From assembly GCA_029865265.1 (NCBI GenBank), contig JAOUHG010000023.1, positions 1 through 49,433 on the forward strand: 49,433 nucleotides of DNA, given 5' to 3'. This stretch comes from Candidatus Krumholzibacteriia bacterium. GTDB lineage: Bacteria; Krumholzibacteriota; Krumholzibacteriia; WVZY01; JAKEHA01. The translations under genes were made by a program, and so were the position numbers. The notes under the pieces were generated by a model. It was given only the letters and a program-made list of their open reading frames with translations, did not search any database and had not been told where the DNA came from. Of this stretch, positions 37,872 through 46,870 are shown one piece after another (positions within the stretch are counted from its first letter, which is position 1; every line of letters begins with the position of its first letter).

Positions 37872-40379
37872 CTACCACTTCTGAATCGTGACCTCGCCGA
37901 TGGGCACGCCGCTGAGGCTGTCGTCGTCGTAGAGATAGTCGCGCAGGTAATAGTTGGGCTGGTTTGCGACCAGGCGCATGGTCGCCTCCACCCGGTAGCG
38001 TCCCGGCGCGATGTCGGTGGGAATCTGCACGCGCACGTCGTCCTCCACGATCTCACCCTCGTCCCACACGTCGGGCGCGAACAGTCCGCCCTGGATCATG
38101 TGATCCGCGCGGAAGCGGTAGCGCTCGCCGCGCACCTTCTCCAGGAGCTTGCGCGTCACCTTGGGGAAGGGCCGGCCGCCGAAGGGGAGTGTCAGGTCCT
38201 TCTTGTCGAAGCGAATCGTCACCACGTACGTCCCCGGCGGGCTCAGGCCGGCGCGCTGCCAGAACAGGTCCAGCACCAGTTCGCCGCCCGCGGACAGGAT
38301 GCCCTCGCCGCGCAGGAGGGCGCCCGCCAGCACCGCCTCGCCCGCCCGTACCCCCAGGGAGTCGGCCGTGGCGGGGAGTTTCGCCACCACCGGCCGCGGC
38401 ACGGGGCGCGGCAGCGTGCTCAGGCGCTCGTCGTGGCGCCAGCGGAACACCGTCAGCCCGTCGTCGAGCGCCCGCGCGTCGAACTCGTAGCGCAGCGAGT
38501 GAAACATCTCCAGCGACTTCAGCGCCGCGGCGGGTTCCAGGGTCCAGTAGTTGAGAATCAGATCCGGCGGCAGCGCCTTGTTGATCACCACGTGCGAGAC
38601 GAGGTTCTCGCGGATGAGCAGATCCTTGTCGCGCGCGCTGGTGTACGGGCTCACGATGTCGCGCGCCGCGTTTACGCGCTCCTCCACGCGCGTGTCGTTG
38701 GGGGGCGCGTGCTGGTCCAGCGTGCACACCACGTAGTAGGGCGTGAAGGCGCTCATCATGTACGACGTCACCGGGTCGCTGGCCACCACCGAACCCGGTG
38801 GCAGCGCGGTCGCGAGCTGGTAGAGCCCGCGCGCCCAGCGGTCGGGGCTGCGCCGCCGTTCGGCTTCCAGCGTCTTCGATGAGAACGCGGTGTGCCCGAA
38901 GATGGGCACCACCGCCGCCACCAGCGCGATGGCCACCACCACCCGTGCCACCGGGGCGTGGGGCCGGCGCGCCAGCAGGAACGCGGGCAGGATGTAGAAC
39001 GGCACCAGCGGGTCGAGGCGGAAGGCCAGGTAGCGGATGGCACCGTAGAGCGGTGTGGCCACGAACGGCACCAGTTGCGTGATCAGAAAGGTGAGCAGTG
39101 CGGCGATGGCGTAGCCCACGCCGGGCACGCTCTTGCGCAGGCGCCACAGCGGCACGATGCATACGATGGCCGCAAACCCCAGCGGGCCCAGAAAGTGCAG
39201 CAGCCGGAACGGGTCCGAGACGAACCACTTGTCCGTGAGGTACATCGCACTCTGCACCTGCTCGTGCAGCGGGTTGGTCTGGTACGCGGTCAGCCAGCGG
39301 TAGAGCATGAAGGGTGCGGCACCCAGCGCCGCCCAGGCGCTGACACGGAACGAACGTTGCAGATGCTCGCCGAGGCTCGTGCACGGGGAACACGTCCGCC
39401 ACAGCACGATGATGGCGGCTGCGAAGGCCACCAGCACGCCGTATTGCACGTGCACCGCCGTGGCCGCAAACGCGTACACCGCGCACCAGCGCACCGCCGA
39501 TCGCGGGCCGCGGTGCATGTACTCCATGGCCGAGGCGATGAACAGCAGCAGGAAGGCGGTGCCGAACCGGTTGGGGTAGAACGCCGCCCGGATCATGGAA
39601 CTGGAAACACCCCAGTCCGTCCCCACCAGAAACAGGACCACCGCGATGGCCGCGGCCAGGCGGTGGCGTCCCAGCAGGGAGCGCGACGCGGAGTACACCG
39701 CGAGTGTCATCATCAAAAGGAGGAACCCGCCGTACGCGCCCAGCACGTCGAGCGGCGAGGCGCCGGTGTGGCGCGCGGTGAAGCCGTAGATGGTGTGGAG
39801 CAGCGCCTTGCGCAGGTCCTCGCCGTCCCGGCCCGGGTTGAGATAGAACGCGGTGGTGGGGAACGGGTCTCCGGTGCGCGCGATCTCCGCCACGTATCCG
39901 GCGTGGTCGATGGTGTCGCTCTTGATTTCCGTGGACGGCCCGGTGAGCAGCACGCCGATCACCGGCTGCACGATGAGCAGCGCCAGCACCACCAGCAGCC
40001 GCTTGTCGCGCATGCGAATGGAGGGGTGGACGGGGTTGGTGCGGGTGGGGTCGCGCCGCGGCGACCGGGCGGCCACCGTCAGGATCACCACCGGCAGCGC
40101 CATGCGGAATGCGTCGATGGAAACCCCGCTCACCGCCCACAGGAAGGCCATGGCCAGCAGGAAGGCCAGGCCGGTGGCGCCGGCCAGCGCCGCCGCGTCC
40201 AGCGGATCGCCGCCGCGAAGGCGCGCGGTGCGGTTGAGCAGCACCCCGGGAAGCACGATGCAGTAGCCCATGACCACGGGGATGCCCACCCACGTGGCCA
40301 GGACCGGCGGGGCGTACGGGGTGAGCGCGTAGGCCGCCGTGGCGATGATCAGGAAGATGGGTGAACGCAGTGAGAACAT
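37872..40379 (-). CDS. Large GT-C-like membrane protein with C-terminal beta domain
   Basis: 835 residues. About 12-14 hydrophobic helices up to residue 490 ([60 protein letters not shown]). A periplasmic loop holds the acidic motif [17 protein letters not shown], as in GT-C sugar transferases. The last about 200 residues look like a beta-sandwich domain ([37 protein letters not shown]). No assigned family; it could transfer a sugar onto a glycan or act in ligation or flipping. It diverges from the glycosyltransferase operon. MFSL start at 40379 follows a GGGGGGTT stretch. Confidence 0.75.
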   Translation of the reverse strand: MFSLRSPIFLIIATAAYALTPYAPPVLATWVGIPVVMGYCIVLPGVLLNRTARLRGGDPLDAAALAGATGLAFLLAMAFLWAVSGVSIDAFRMALPVVILTVAARSPRRDPTRTNPVHPSIRMRDKRLLVVLALLIVQPVIGVLLTGPSTEIKSDTIDHAGYVAEIARTGDPFPTTAFYLNPGRDGEDLRKALLHTIYGFTARHTGASPLDVLGAYGGFLLLMMTLAVYSASRSLLGRHRLAAAIAVVLFLVGTDWGVSSSMIRAAFYPNRFGTAFLLLFIASAMEYMHRGPRSAVRWCAVYAFAATAVHVQYGVLVAFAAAIIVLWRTCSPCTSLGEHLQRSFRVSAWAALGAAPFMLYRWLTAYQTNPLHEQVQSAMYLTDKWFVSDPFRLLHFLGPLGFAAIVCIVPLWRLRKSVPGVGYAIAALLTFLITQLVPFVATPLYGAIRYLAFRLDPLVPFYILPAFLLARRPHAPVARVVVAIALVAAVVPIFGHTAFSSKTLEAERRRSPDRWARGLYQLATALPPGSVVASDPVTSYMMSAFTPYYVVCTLDQHAPPNDTRVEERVNAARDIVSPYTSARDKDLLIRENLVSHVVINKALPPDLILNYWTLEPAAALKSLEMFHSLRYEFDARALDDGLTVFRWRHDERLSTLPRPVPRPVVAKLPATADSLGVRAGEAVLAGALLRGEGILSAGGELVLDLFWQRAGLSPPGTYVVTIRFDKKDLTLPFGGRPFPKVTRKLLEKVRGERYRFRADHMIQGGLFAPDVWDEGEIVEDDVRVQIPTDIAPGRYRVEATMRLVANQPNYYLRDYLYDDDSLSGVPIGEVTIQKW

Positions 40380-40422
40380 CGGGCAACCCCCCGGGCGATG
40401 AGAAATCGCCTAAGGTTTTGTG

Positions 40423-40428
40423 TTTATA
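40423..40428 (-). promoter_or_regulatory. Candidate -10 element of the large membrane protein gene
   Basis: TATAAA on the minus strand in CTGCTATAAACAC, 43 bases before the ATG at 40379. It lies in the AT-richest stretch of the 133-base divergent region. Confidence 0.35.
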
Positions 40429-40446
40429 GCAGATGTGTGGGCGTGC

Positions 40447-40452
40447 TAGAAT
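40447..40452 (+). promoter_or_regulatory. Candidate -10 element of the glycan operon
   Basis: TAGAAT in GTGCTAGAATAG, predicting a leader of about 54 bases before the GTG at 40513. TTTATA 18 bases upstream is a poor -35. Confidence 0.45.
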
Positions 40453-40512
40453 AGAAAACTTGAGGTGTTCCAGCCAGACGTTGTCCCCTCCAGACCGTGA
40501 GACCCAACGACC

Positions 40513-41682
40513 GTGACGTCGGAGCCGCATCGGATTCTGATCCTGAACAACGAGTTCCACATGGGTGGGCTCGAGAAGAAGCTGGTCGAGTTCCTGGCCC
40601 GCTCGGACCGGTCCCGGTTCCAGTACGCGGTGTGCTGCCTCAAGGAGGGCGGGCACTTCAAGCCCGAGATCGAGGCGATGGGGATTCCGTTCTACGAGCA
40701 CCTGCTGCGGCACCGTTTTGACGCGCTCGCGTTTCGGAGTCTGGAGGAGGTGTTGCGCCTGGAGCGCTCGGAGTTGATTTACACGTTCACCCATCCCAAC
40801 ACGGTGCTGTTTGCATACCTGGCCCGCATGCGGGGGTTGGTCGAGCGGGTGGTTGTCTCCTACCACGCCACCGGAAACAGGCGGGACGGCCGGCAGGTGC
40901 CGCAGTACCTGCTGCCGCTGGTGCGCCGCTTCGACGCGCTGGTGGCGGTGGCGGAGGCGCACAAGCGCTACCTGGTCGAGGAGGAAGGACTGCCGGGCGG
41001 GAAGATCCGCGTGATCTACAACGGCGTCGATGCCACCCGGTATCGCCCCGCGCTCACCGGCGAGCGCGAAGACGTCCGCGCGGCGCTGGGGATTCCCGCC
41101 GGCGCGTTCGTGATGATGGCGGTGGCGTCGCTCAAGGAACTGAAGCGTCTGGATCTGCTGCTGAGCTCCGCGGCGCCGCGGTTGCGCCGCGAGCCGGCGG
41201 CGCACCTGGTGCTGGTGGGCAAGGGTCCCGAGCGCGAGCGGCTCGAGGCGCTGGCGCGCGAGCTGGGTGTGCATGAGCGGACGCACTTCCTCGGTGTGCG
41301 CGACGACGTGGAAACTGTATTGCGCGCCGCGGATCTCGTCGTGCTGTCATCGCGGACCGAGGCGTTTCCGAACGTCGTCCTGGAAGCCATGGCGACCGGT
41401 CTCGCGGTGGTCACCACCGACGTCGGCAGCGTGCGCGAAATGGTGGAACCGGAGGACAGCGCCATCGTGGTTCCTCCCGGTGACGAGGCTGCGCTGGCGC
41501 GCGCCATCGAGCGGCTGGCGGGGGACGCCACCCTGCGCATCCGCTTCGGCGCGCGCGGGCGGGAGATCGTCGAGGAACGCTTCCGCATTGACGCCATGCG
41601 CGACGCGCGCGAGCGGCTATTCGAAGAACTCCTTTCCCCCGCGTACCGGGGGGCAACGACGGGGGCGGTTTCGTCGCGATGA
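40513..41682 (+). CDS. Glycosyltransferase family 4
   Basis: 389 residues, GT-B fold. N-terminal LILNNEFHMGGLEKKLVEFL is the glycine-rich acceptor-side motif; the C-terminal nucleotide-sugar domain has GAFVMMAVASLKELKRLDLL, LVLVGKGPERERLEALARELG, and the retaining GT4 E-x7-E motif in EAFPNVVLEAMATGLAVV. GTG at 40513 is the most likely start; no strong Shine-Dalgarno is seen. First gene of the glycan operon and overlaps the deacetylase gene by four bases (ATGA). Confidence 0.93.
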   Translation: MTSEPHRILILNNEFHMGGLEKKLVEFLARSDRSRFQYAVCCLKEGGHFKPEIEAMGIPFYEHLLRHRFDALAFRSLEEVLRLERSELIYTFTHPNTVLFAYLARMRGLVERVVVSYHATGNRRDGRQVPQYLLPLVRRFDALVAVAEAHKRYLVEEEGLPGGKIRVIYNGVDATRYRPALTGEREDVRAALGIPAGAFVMMAVASLKELKRLDLLLSSAAPRLRREPAAHLVLVGKGPERERLEALARELGVHERTHFLGVRDDVETVLRAADLVVLSSRTEAFPNVVLEAMATGLAVVTTDVGSVREMVEPEDSAIVVPPGDEAALARAIERLAGDATLRIRFGARGREIVEERFRIDAMRDARERLFEELLSPAYRGATTGAVSSR

Positions 41683-42947
41683 ACGTGCTTAAATTCGTAT
41701 TCGGGCATCGGGGTGCGTCCAATCTGGTAAAGCGCAGCGCGCAGATCGCCACCCGTTTTGGGCCCACGCCGGGGCGCATGGGCGGGCGTTTCGAGCGTTT
41801 CATGGACATTCTGGACGAGTACGCCATCCGGCCCACCTTTCCCATCACCGCGCTGCCCATGAGCCGCAACCCGGACTTCGCGCACCGCCTGCTGGACCGC
41901 GGCGCCGAGCTCGCCGTGCACGCGTGGTCGCACATCGACCTCTCCGCGCTCGACCTGGCCGGCCAGCGCGAGCACATGAGCCGGGCGGTGGAGTTGTTTC
42001 GCTCCTGCTCGGTGCCCTTCACCGGATTCCGCGCGCCCTACCTGCACTGGAACGAAGACACCATGCGCGTGGTGGGCGAGTTCCAGTTCCGCTACAGCTC
42101 CAACCAGACGCTGTGGTGGAACGTGATCGACGAGTCGGCGCTGGGCGAGAAGGAAAAGGAAGGGCTCGCGCGCGGCATCGCCTTCTACGGGCCCATTCCC
42201 GCCGCGGGTTTCCGCGCGCTGCCGTTTCGGCGCGACGGCTTCATCGAGATACCGGTGTGCCTGCCCGACGACGAGATTCCGCTGGACCGCATGTACATCC
42301 ACGACGCCGACTACCTGGGCAGCATGTGGCGGCGCATCTTCGCCGAGACCTACGCGCGCGGCGAGCTGTTCACCCTGCAACTGCACCCGGAGCGCATCGA
42401 CTTCTTCGCCGGCGCGCTGCGCGGGCTCCTTGCCGACGCGCGCGGGCGCAAACCCGCGGTGTGGATCGCCACCCTGGACGAGATCGCGCAGTGGTGGGAG
42501 GCCAAGGCGCGCAACCGCGCCCAGTTCGTGCGCGAGCGCGACGCCTTCCGCGTCACAGTGGACGCGTGTCCCGGCACCACGCTGATGCTGTGCCGCAACG
42601 GCATGGAGACGCCCATCGACGCGCCCGGGCTCACGGTGGACTCACGCTACCGGCCGTGCGTGGGCGTGGCGCCGGCGTCCCACCGCGATGCCATTGCCAT
42701 ATTGACCGACCTCGGCTACATCGTCGAGGTGGGCGAGCGCTCCGATGGCTACGCCGTGCACCTGGGGCTGCTGGACAGGACCGACTACAATGCCATCGCC
42801 GCCAGCCGCCGCGTGATCGACGAGTCCACGCGCCCGCTGGTCCGCTTCGGCACCTGGCCGCGCGGCGCGAAGAGCGCGCTTTCGGTGACCGGCGACATCG
42901 ACGCGCTCACCATCTGGGACTTCGTGGCGCGCTTCCGGGGTCTGTAG
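41679..42947 (+). CDS. Polysaccharide deacetylase-like (NodB) protein with unusual motif order
   Basis: 422 residues. NodB-type motifs: HxxxH metal site (H81, H85 in VHAWSHIDLS), GFRAPYLHW (118-123) and LQLHPERIDF. The usual first motif TFDD is missing from the N-terminus, where PGRMGGRFERFMDILDEY begins instead, while the very C-terminus reads ALSVTGDIDALTIWDF (400-415), which looks like motif 1. The protein may be circularly permuted or a fusion with a truncated second copy. Probably trims N- or O-acetyl groups of the surface glycan. Overlaps its neighbour at 40513. Confidence 0.8.
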   Translation: MNVLKFVFGHRGASNLVKRSAQIATRFGPTPGRMGGRFERFMDILDEYAIRPTFPITALPMSRNPDFAHRLLDRGAELAVHAWSHIDLSALDLAGQREHMSRAVELFRSCSVPFTGFRAPYLHWNEDTMRVVGEFQFRYSSNQTLWWNVIDESALGEKEKEGLARGIAFYGPIPAAGFRALPFRRDGFIEIPVCLPDDEIPLDRMYIHDADYLGSMWRRIFAETYARGELFTLQLHPERIDFFAGALRGLLADARGRKPAVWIATLDEIAQWWEAKARNRAQFVRERDAFRVTVDACPGTTLMLCRNGMETPIDAPGLTVDSRYRPCVGVAPASHRDAIAILTDLGYIVEVGERSDGYAVHLGLLDRTDYNAIAASRRVIDESTRPLVRFGTWPRGAKSALSVTGDIDALTIWDFVARFRGL

Positions 42948-42959
42948 TACCAGGCAAGA

Positions 42960-44033
42960 ATGCAACGCAGTATCTTCATCGTTTCAGAAGACCTCGTCGA
43001 ACCGTGGGACGAGGGTATCAAGAAGTTTACCGTGTCCATCGGACGGGCGCTGGCGCCGGATCATGATGTGCGCGTGGTGAACGTGGACCGCGGCGGACTT
43101 GCCGCGGCAAAAAACGGGACGGGCGCGGATTCCATCCACAACCTTCCCGGCTCGCGCACCTTCGTGAACGTGGCGCTGCGCCGCGAAATGACCGCCGCCA
43201 GACCCGACGCGGTCGTCTACGTCCCCTCGCCCTCCGACACCGTGGCCAGCTTTCTGCGCGCCTTCGCGCTGCGCCGCCACGCGCCGCGCGCGCGCGTGGG
43301 CATGGTGGGGCTGATCCCGCGCCGTCACGGGCGCGCACTGCGGCCGCTGCTGCAGGGAGCGGCGCCACACCGCATCTTCGTGCCTTCGTATGTGTCGCTG
43401 CTGCACCTGTGTGATCTCGGGCTGGCGGGAAGCATCCTCCCGGTTGGCGTGGATCTGGCTACGTTCCGGCCGGGCGCGGACGGCGAGAAGCAGCGCCTGC
43501 GGCGTGAACACGGCATTGCGGAGGAGGCGTTCGTGTACCTGCATGTGGGGCACCTGAGCCCCAAACGCAACCTGGGTGTGCTGGCAAAGATTGCCGGGCT
43601 GCCGGGCGCAATGGTTGTCGTGGTGGGGAGCACCAGCACGCCCGAGGACGCGCGCCTGCGCGACGAACTCGAATCGGCGGGGGTGCGCGTAATCCGGAAA
43701 TTTGTCCCCGTGCACGAGTTCTACCGCATGGCCGACGCCTACGTGTTTCCCACCGTGGACAGCGAGGGCTGCGTGGAGATTCCGCTCTCCGTGCTGGAGG
43801 CGCTGGCCAGCGGCATCCCGGTGCTGGCGCGCCCCTTCGGCGGATTGCGTGACTTCATCGCCCCGGGGGACGACGTGCGTTACTTCGACACCGACGACGA
43901 ACTTTTCGCCCACGCGGTTGCGTTGCAACGCGGACCCGCGCCGGCGGTGCGCAGCATGGAGCCGTTTGCGTGGCGCCGCGTGGCGGAACAGTTGCTGGGC
44001 GAACTCATGGGCAGGACGGGGGACCGGCCGTGA
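42960..44033 (+). CDS. Glycosyltransferase family 4
   Basis: 357 residues, GT-B fold. N-terminal FIVSEDLVEPWDEGIKKFTV; C-terminal nucleotide domain VYLHVGHLSPKRNLGVLAKI, MVVVVGSTSTPED and E-x7-E in DSEGCVEIPLSVLEALASG, followed by GIPVLARPFGGLRDF. It ends in a GTGA overlap with the next gene. Substrate unknown. Confidence 0.91.
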   Translation: MQRSIFIVSEDLVEPWDEGIKKFTVSIGRALAPDHDVRVVNVDRGGLAAAKNGTGADSIHNLPGSRTFVNVALRREMTAARPDAVVYVPSPSDTVASFLRAFALRRHAPRARVGMVGLIPRRHGRALRPLLQGAAPHRIFVPSYVSLLHLCDLGLAGSILPVGVDLATFRPGADGEKQRLRREHGIAEEAFVYLHVGHLSPKRNLGVLAKIAGLPGAMVVVVGSTSTPEDARLRDELESAGVRVIRKFVPVHEFYRMADAYVFPTVDSEGCVEIPLSVLEALASGIPVLARPFGGLRDFIAPGDDVRYFDTDDELFAHAVALQRGPAPAVRSMEPFAWRRVAEQLLGELMGRTGDRP

Positions 44034-45862
44034 CCGCGCTGGACGCCAGAGTCATCGGCAGCGCGGAGGGGATGGAGCTGCTCAGGGCCGCGGCGCGCAT
44101 CGCGAGCCCGTTTCACCGCGAGGATCTCTCGCGCTACGACTCGCTGACGCTGCACGCCATCGGCACGCTGCTCGAAAAGCAGAAGGTGTCCTTCCTTCCC
44201 ATCGCCAGCCGCTACGGCCCGGCCATCGACCACACCGCGCTCGCGGAGTTCGTGCGCCGCGACGTGGAGCGCCACCGTCATGAGCGCGACGAGTTCGAGC
44301 GCGTGCGCCTGCGCTTCTCCGAGGCGCGCGTGGAGACGATGATCTTCAAGTCCACCGGCGCGCCGCCCGCCTTCCACTACATGTCGAGCAATCTGGACGT
44401 GCTGGTGCCCGCCGGGCAGGCGGCCACCGCGCGCGAGTGCCTGCAGCAGCTGGGCTACGTGGAACTGCTCAACGTGGAGGAGCCGCACAAGTACCTGTTC
44501 CGCCGTTTCCCGGGCGACGGCACCAGCTTTGCGTTTCACCTGCACGAGGTGGTGGGGTGGGGCGTTCCCTTCCTGGACAATGCGGTGGTGTGGGCGCACG
44601 CGCGCTGTGTCACCGACGACGAGGGCATCGTGATCCCCGGACCCTCGGAGGCGCTGCTGGTGACGCTGGCGCACTGGTTCTACGAGGACAAGGCGCTCTC
44701 GCTCGGCAACCTGCTGCTCACCGCGCACGCGCTGCGCGGCATGGACTGCGCGCTCGCCGAACCGGCCAACCATGCGCGGCGCCGGGGCTGGGAAGAGGGG
44801 TTCTGGGGGGCGCTTTACATCTTTGACGAAGCGTGGAAGCAGCTCTTCGGCGAGGGCTTTCTCTCCGGCGACCAGCACGCCGAGCTCGACCGCGCGCCCG
44901 CGCGCTACGCCGCCGTGCGCGCGCGCCTCCTGCCCGGCGTGCGTTACCTCGCGGACGGCGTGCCGGCCATCATCCCCTTCCAGCCGGCCAAGGTGGCATA
45001 CTACCGCAAGGTCATGCGCGACACGCGGCGTGGCTCGGGCCGCAAGCTGCTCGACGTCTACGACACGCTGCTGTGGGCGGTGCGCTGGAAACTCCACATT
45101 CGCAGCCAGCCGGCGTTGCTGGTGTCGGTGAGCGGCGTCGACGGGTCGGGCAAGTCGTTGCAGGTGGAACGGCTGCGCCAGGTGTTCGAGACGTGCGACG
45201 TGCGCGTGCGCTGTGTGTGGGCGCGCGGGGCATCGTCGCCCGGCGTGGGGGTGGCGCTGCGCGCCGGCAAGGGCGTGCTGCAGGCGGGGGAAGACGCCGC
45301 GCAGGCCGCACCGGAGCAGGCGCCGCGCACCGAGTCCGAGAAATTCCTCGAGCGGCGCCGGCGGCTGCGCAATCCGTTCGTGCGCTGGGTGTTCAGCATG
45401 GTGTACGCCGTCGACCTCAAGCTCACCTACGTCATCAAGGTGCGCTTTCTCATGCTGACCGGAAAGGTGGTCATCTGTGACCGCTACGTCTACGACGCAC
45501 TGGTCGATTTTGCCATGTACACCGGGACCGACGCCGCGCGCCCGCCCTTTGCGCTCAACCTGATGCGCGTGCTGGTTCCGCGGCCGCCGGTGGCGGTGCT
45601 GCTGGACGTGGAGCCCGCCGAAGCGCTGCGCCGCAAGCCGGAGGAGGGGGACACGCTCCATCTCGAGGCCGCGCGCACCATGTTCCTGGAACTGGCGAAG
45701 TCGCACCGCCTCACGGTGATGCCGGCCGGCGCCCCCGCGGACGCGGTGCAGGCACGGCTGGCCCGTGCGGCACTCGACGCCTTCTACATCCGCTACGGCA
45801 CCCTCATCAACTGGCTGCTCCGCTCCAACCCCGGCCAGCTCAATCCGGGCCCGCGCAAGTAG
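44030..45862 (+). CDS. Nucleotidyltransferase-like domain fused to a thymidylate-kinase-like kinase
   Basis: 610 residues. Residues about 100-300 resemble the uncharacterised nucleotidyltransferase family (PF14907 type): IFKSTGAPPAFHYMSSNLDVLVP, where the second Asp-like pair is N-L-D so metal binding may be altered. From about residue 365 comes a P-loop kinase like TMK: SVSGVDGSGKSLQVERL, CDRYVYDALVDFAMY and RRKPEEGD. GTG at 44030 overlaps the stop of the GT gene (GTGA). Fused forms appear in some exopolysaccharide clusters; they may phosphorylate or activate a sugar or lipid carrier. Function inferred only from folds. Confidence 0.78.
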   Translation: MTALDARVIGSAEGMELLRAAARIASPFHREDLSRYDSLTLHAIGTLLEKQKVSFLPIASRYGPAIDHTALAEFVRRDVERHRHERDEFERVRLRFSEARVETMIFKSTGAPPAFHYMSSNLDVLVPAGQAATARECLQQLGYVELLNVEEPHKYLFRRFPGDGTSFAFHLHEVVGWGVPFLDNAVVWAHARCVTDDEGIVIPGPSEALLVTLAHWFYEDKALSLGNLLLTAHALRGMDCALAEPANHARRRGWEEGFWGALYIFDEAWKQLFGEGFLSGDQHAELDRAPARYAAVRARLLPGVRYLADGVPAIIPFQPAKVAYYRKVMRDTRRGSGRKLLDVYDTLLWAVRWKLHIRSQPALLVSVSGVDGSGKSLQVERLRQVFETCDVRVRCVWARGASSPGVGVALRAGKGVLQAGEDAAQAAPEQAPRTESEKFLERRRRLRNPFVRWVFSMVYAVDLKLTYVIKVRFLMLTGKVVICDRYVYDALVDFAMYTGTDAARPPFALNLMRVLVPRPPVAVLLDVEPAEALRRKPEEGDTLHLEAARTMFLELAKSHRLTVMPAGAPADAVQARLARAALDAFYIRYGTLINWLLRSNPGQLNPGPRK

Positions 45863-46870
45863 GTGCCGGCCGTGCGCGTCCTGGTCTTCACCAACATGTA
45901 TCCCACGCCGGAGGCGCCGTTCTACGGGCCCTTCGTGCACGACGAGGTGCAGGCGCTGCGCAAGGCGGGCGTGGAGGTGGATGTGTATTTCATCAACGGG
46001 CGCGCGAGCAAGGCCAACTACTTTGGCATGCCGTGGGGTTTCTTCAAGCGCATGCGCGCGCGCCGCTACGACATCGTGCACGTGCACCACTCCTTCTGCG
46101 GGCTCATCGCCACCATGCAACACGCGGTGCCGGTGGTATGGACGTTCCACGAGGGCGAAATATCCGGCAATACCCGCGACGCGCTGCGCGAGCATCCCAT
46201 CCGGCGCTTCGCCTATTCCCGGCGGCTCAAGCGCCACGTGGCCAGCCGCGTGGATGCCATCATCGTGGTCGCCGAGCACCTGCGCGCGCAGGTGGGGCGG
46301 GCGGACGCGGTGTGGCTGCCGGCCGGCGTGGACATGGATGTGTTCGTCCCCATGGACACGCAGCCGGCGAAGCAGCGTCTCGGCCTTGCGGAGGGGAAGC
46401 GCTACGTCCTGTTCCCGTCTTCACCGTCGCGGGTGGAGAAGCGCTACCCACTGGCGAAGCGGGCGGTGGACCTGCTGCGCGAATCGTCCCCGAGCATGCG
46501 CGACGTCGAGCTGCTGACGCTGGACAACGTGCCGCACGACACGGTGCCGTTCTACATCAACGCCTCGGAACTCATGCTGATGACGTCGTCTTTTGAGGCC
46601 TCGCCGGTGACCATCCGCGAGGCGCTCGCCTGCAACGTGCCGGTGCTGTGCACCGACGTGGGCGACGCGCGTGTGGTGCTGGAGGGTCTGCCCGGGTGCG
46701 CCATCATCGACGCCGACCCCGCCCACATCGCCACCGCGCTGGCCGCCGCGCTGGCCGGGCCGCGGCGGGTGGAGTCGCGCGCGCGCATGGAGGCATACTC
46801 GCTGCAGCGCGGCGTATCGGAACTGCAGAAGATCTACGCGCGCCTGGCGAAGAACGGGGGCGGCTCGTGA
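45863..46870 (+). CDS. Glycosyltransferase family 4
   Basis: 335 residues. N-terminal VFTNMYPTPEAPFYGPFVHD, VHVHHSFCG and WTFHEGEISG; C-terminal VLFPSSPSRVEKRYPLAKRA and the E-x7-E region in SSFEASPVTIREALACNV, followed by PVLCTDVGDA. Starts with GTG right after the stop of the fusion gene (a second GTG lies nine bases later) and shares a GTGA overlap with the next gene. Confidence 0.91.
   Translation: MPAVRVLVFTNMYPTPEAPFYGPFVHDEVQALRKAGVEVDVYFINGRASKANYFGMPWGFFKRMRARRYDIVHVHHSFCGLIATMQHAVPVVWTFHEGEISGNTRDALREHPIRRFAYSRRLKRHVASRVDAIIVVAEHLRAQVGRADAVWLPAGVDMDVFVPMDTQPAKQRLGLAEGKRYVLFPSSPSRVEKRYPLAKRAVDLLRESSPSMRDVELLTLDNVPHDTVPFYINASELMLMTSSFEASPVTIREALACNVPVLCTDVGDARVVLEGLPGCAIIDADPAHIATALAAALAGPRRVESRARMEAYSLQRGVSELQKIYARLAKNGGGS

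Noticed and set aside
38053-41286. Very long minus-strand reading frame overlapping the large membrane protein and glycosyltransferase genes
   Set aside because: It is rich in Arg, Ala and Pro, has no recognisable domain, and covers genes in other frames that have clear motifs; this is the usual high-GC artefact.
43970-44030. Longer start for the nucleotidyltransferase-kinase fusion
   Set aside because: It would overlap the preceding glycosyltransferase gene by about 60 bases; the GTG at 44030 gives the short overlap typical of this operon.
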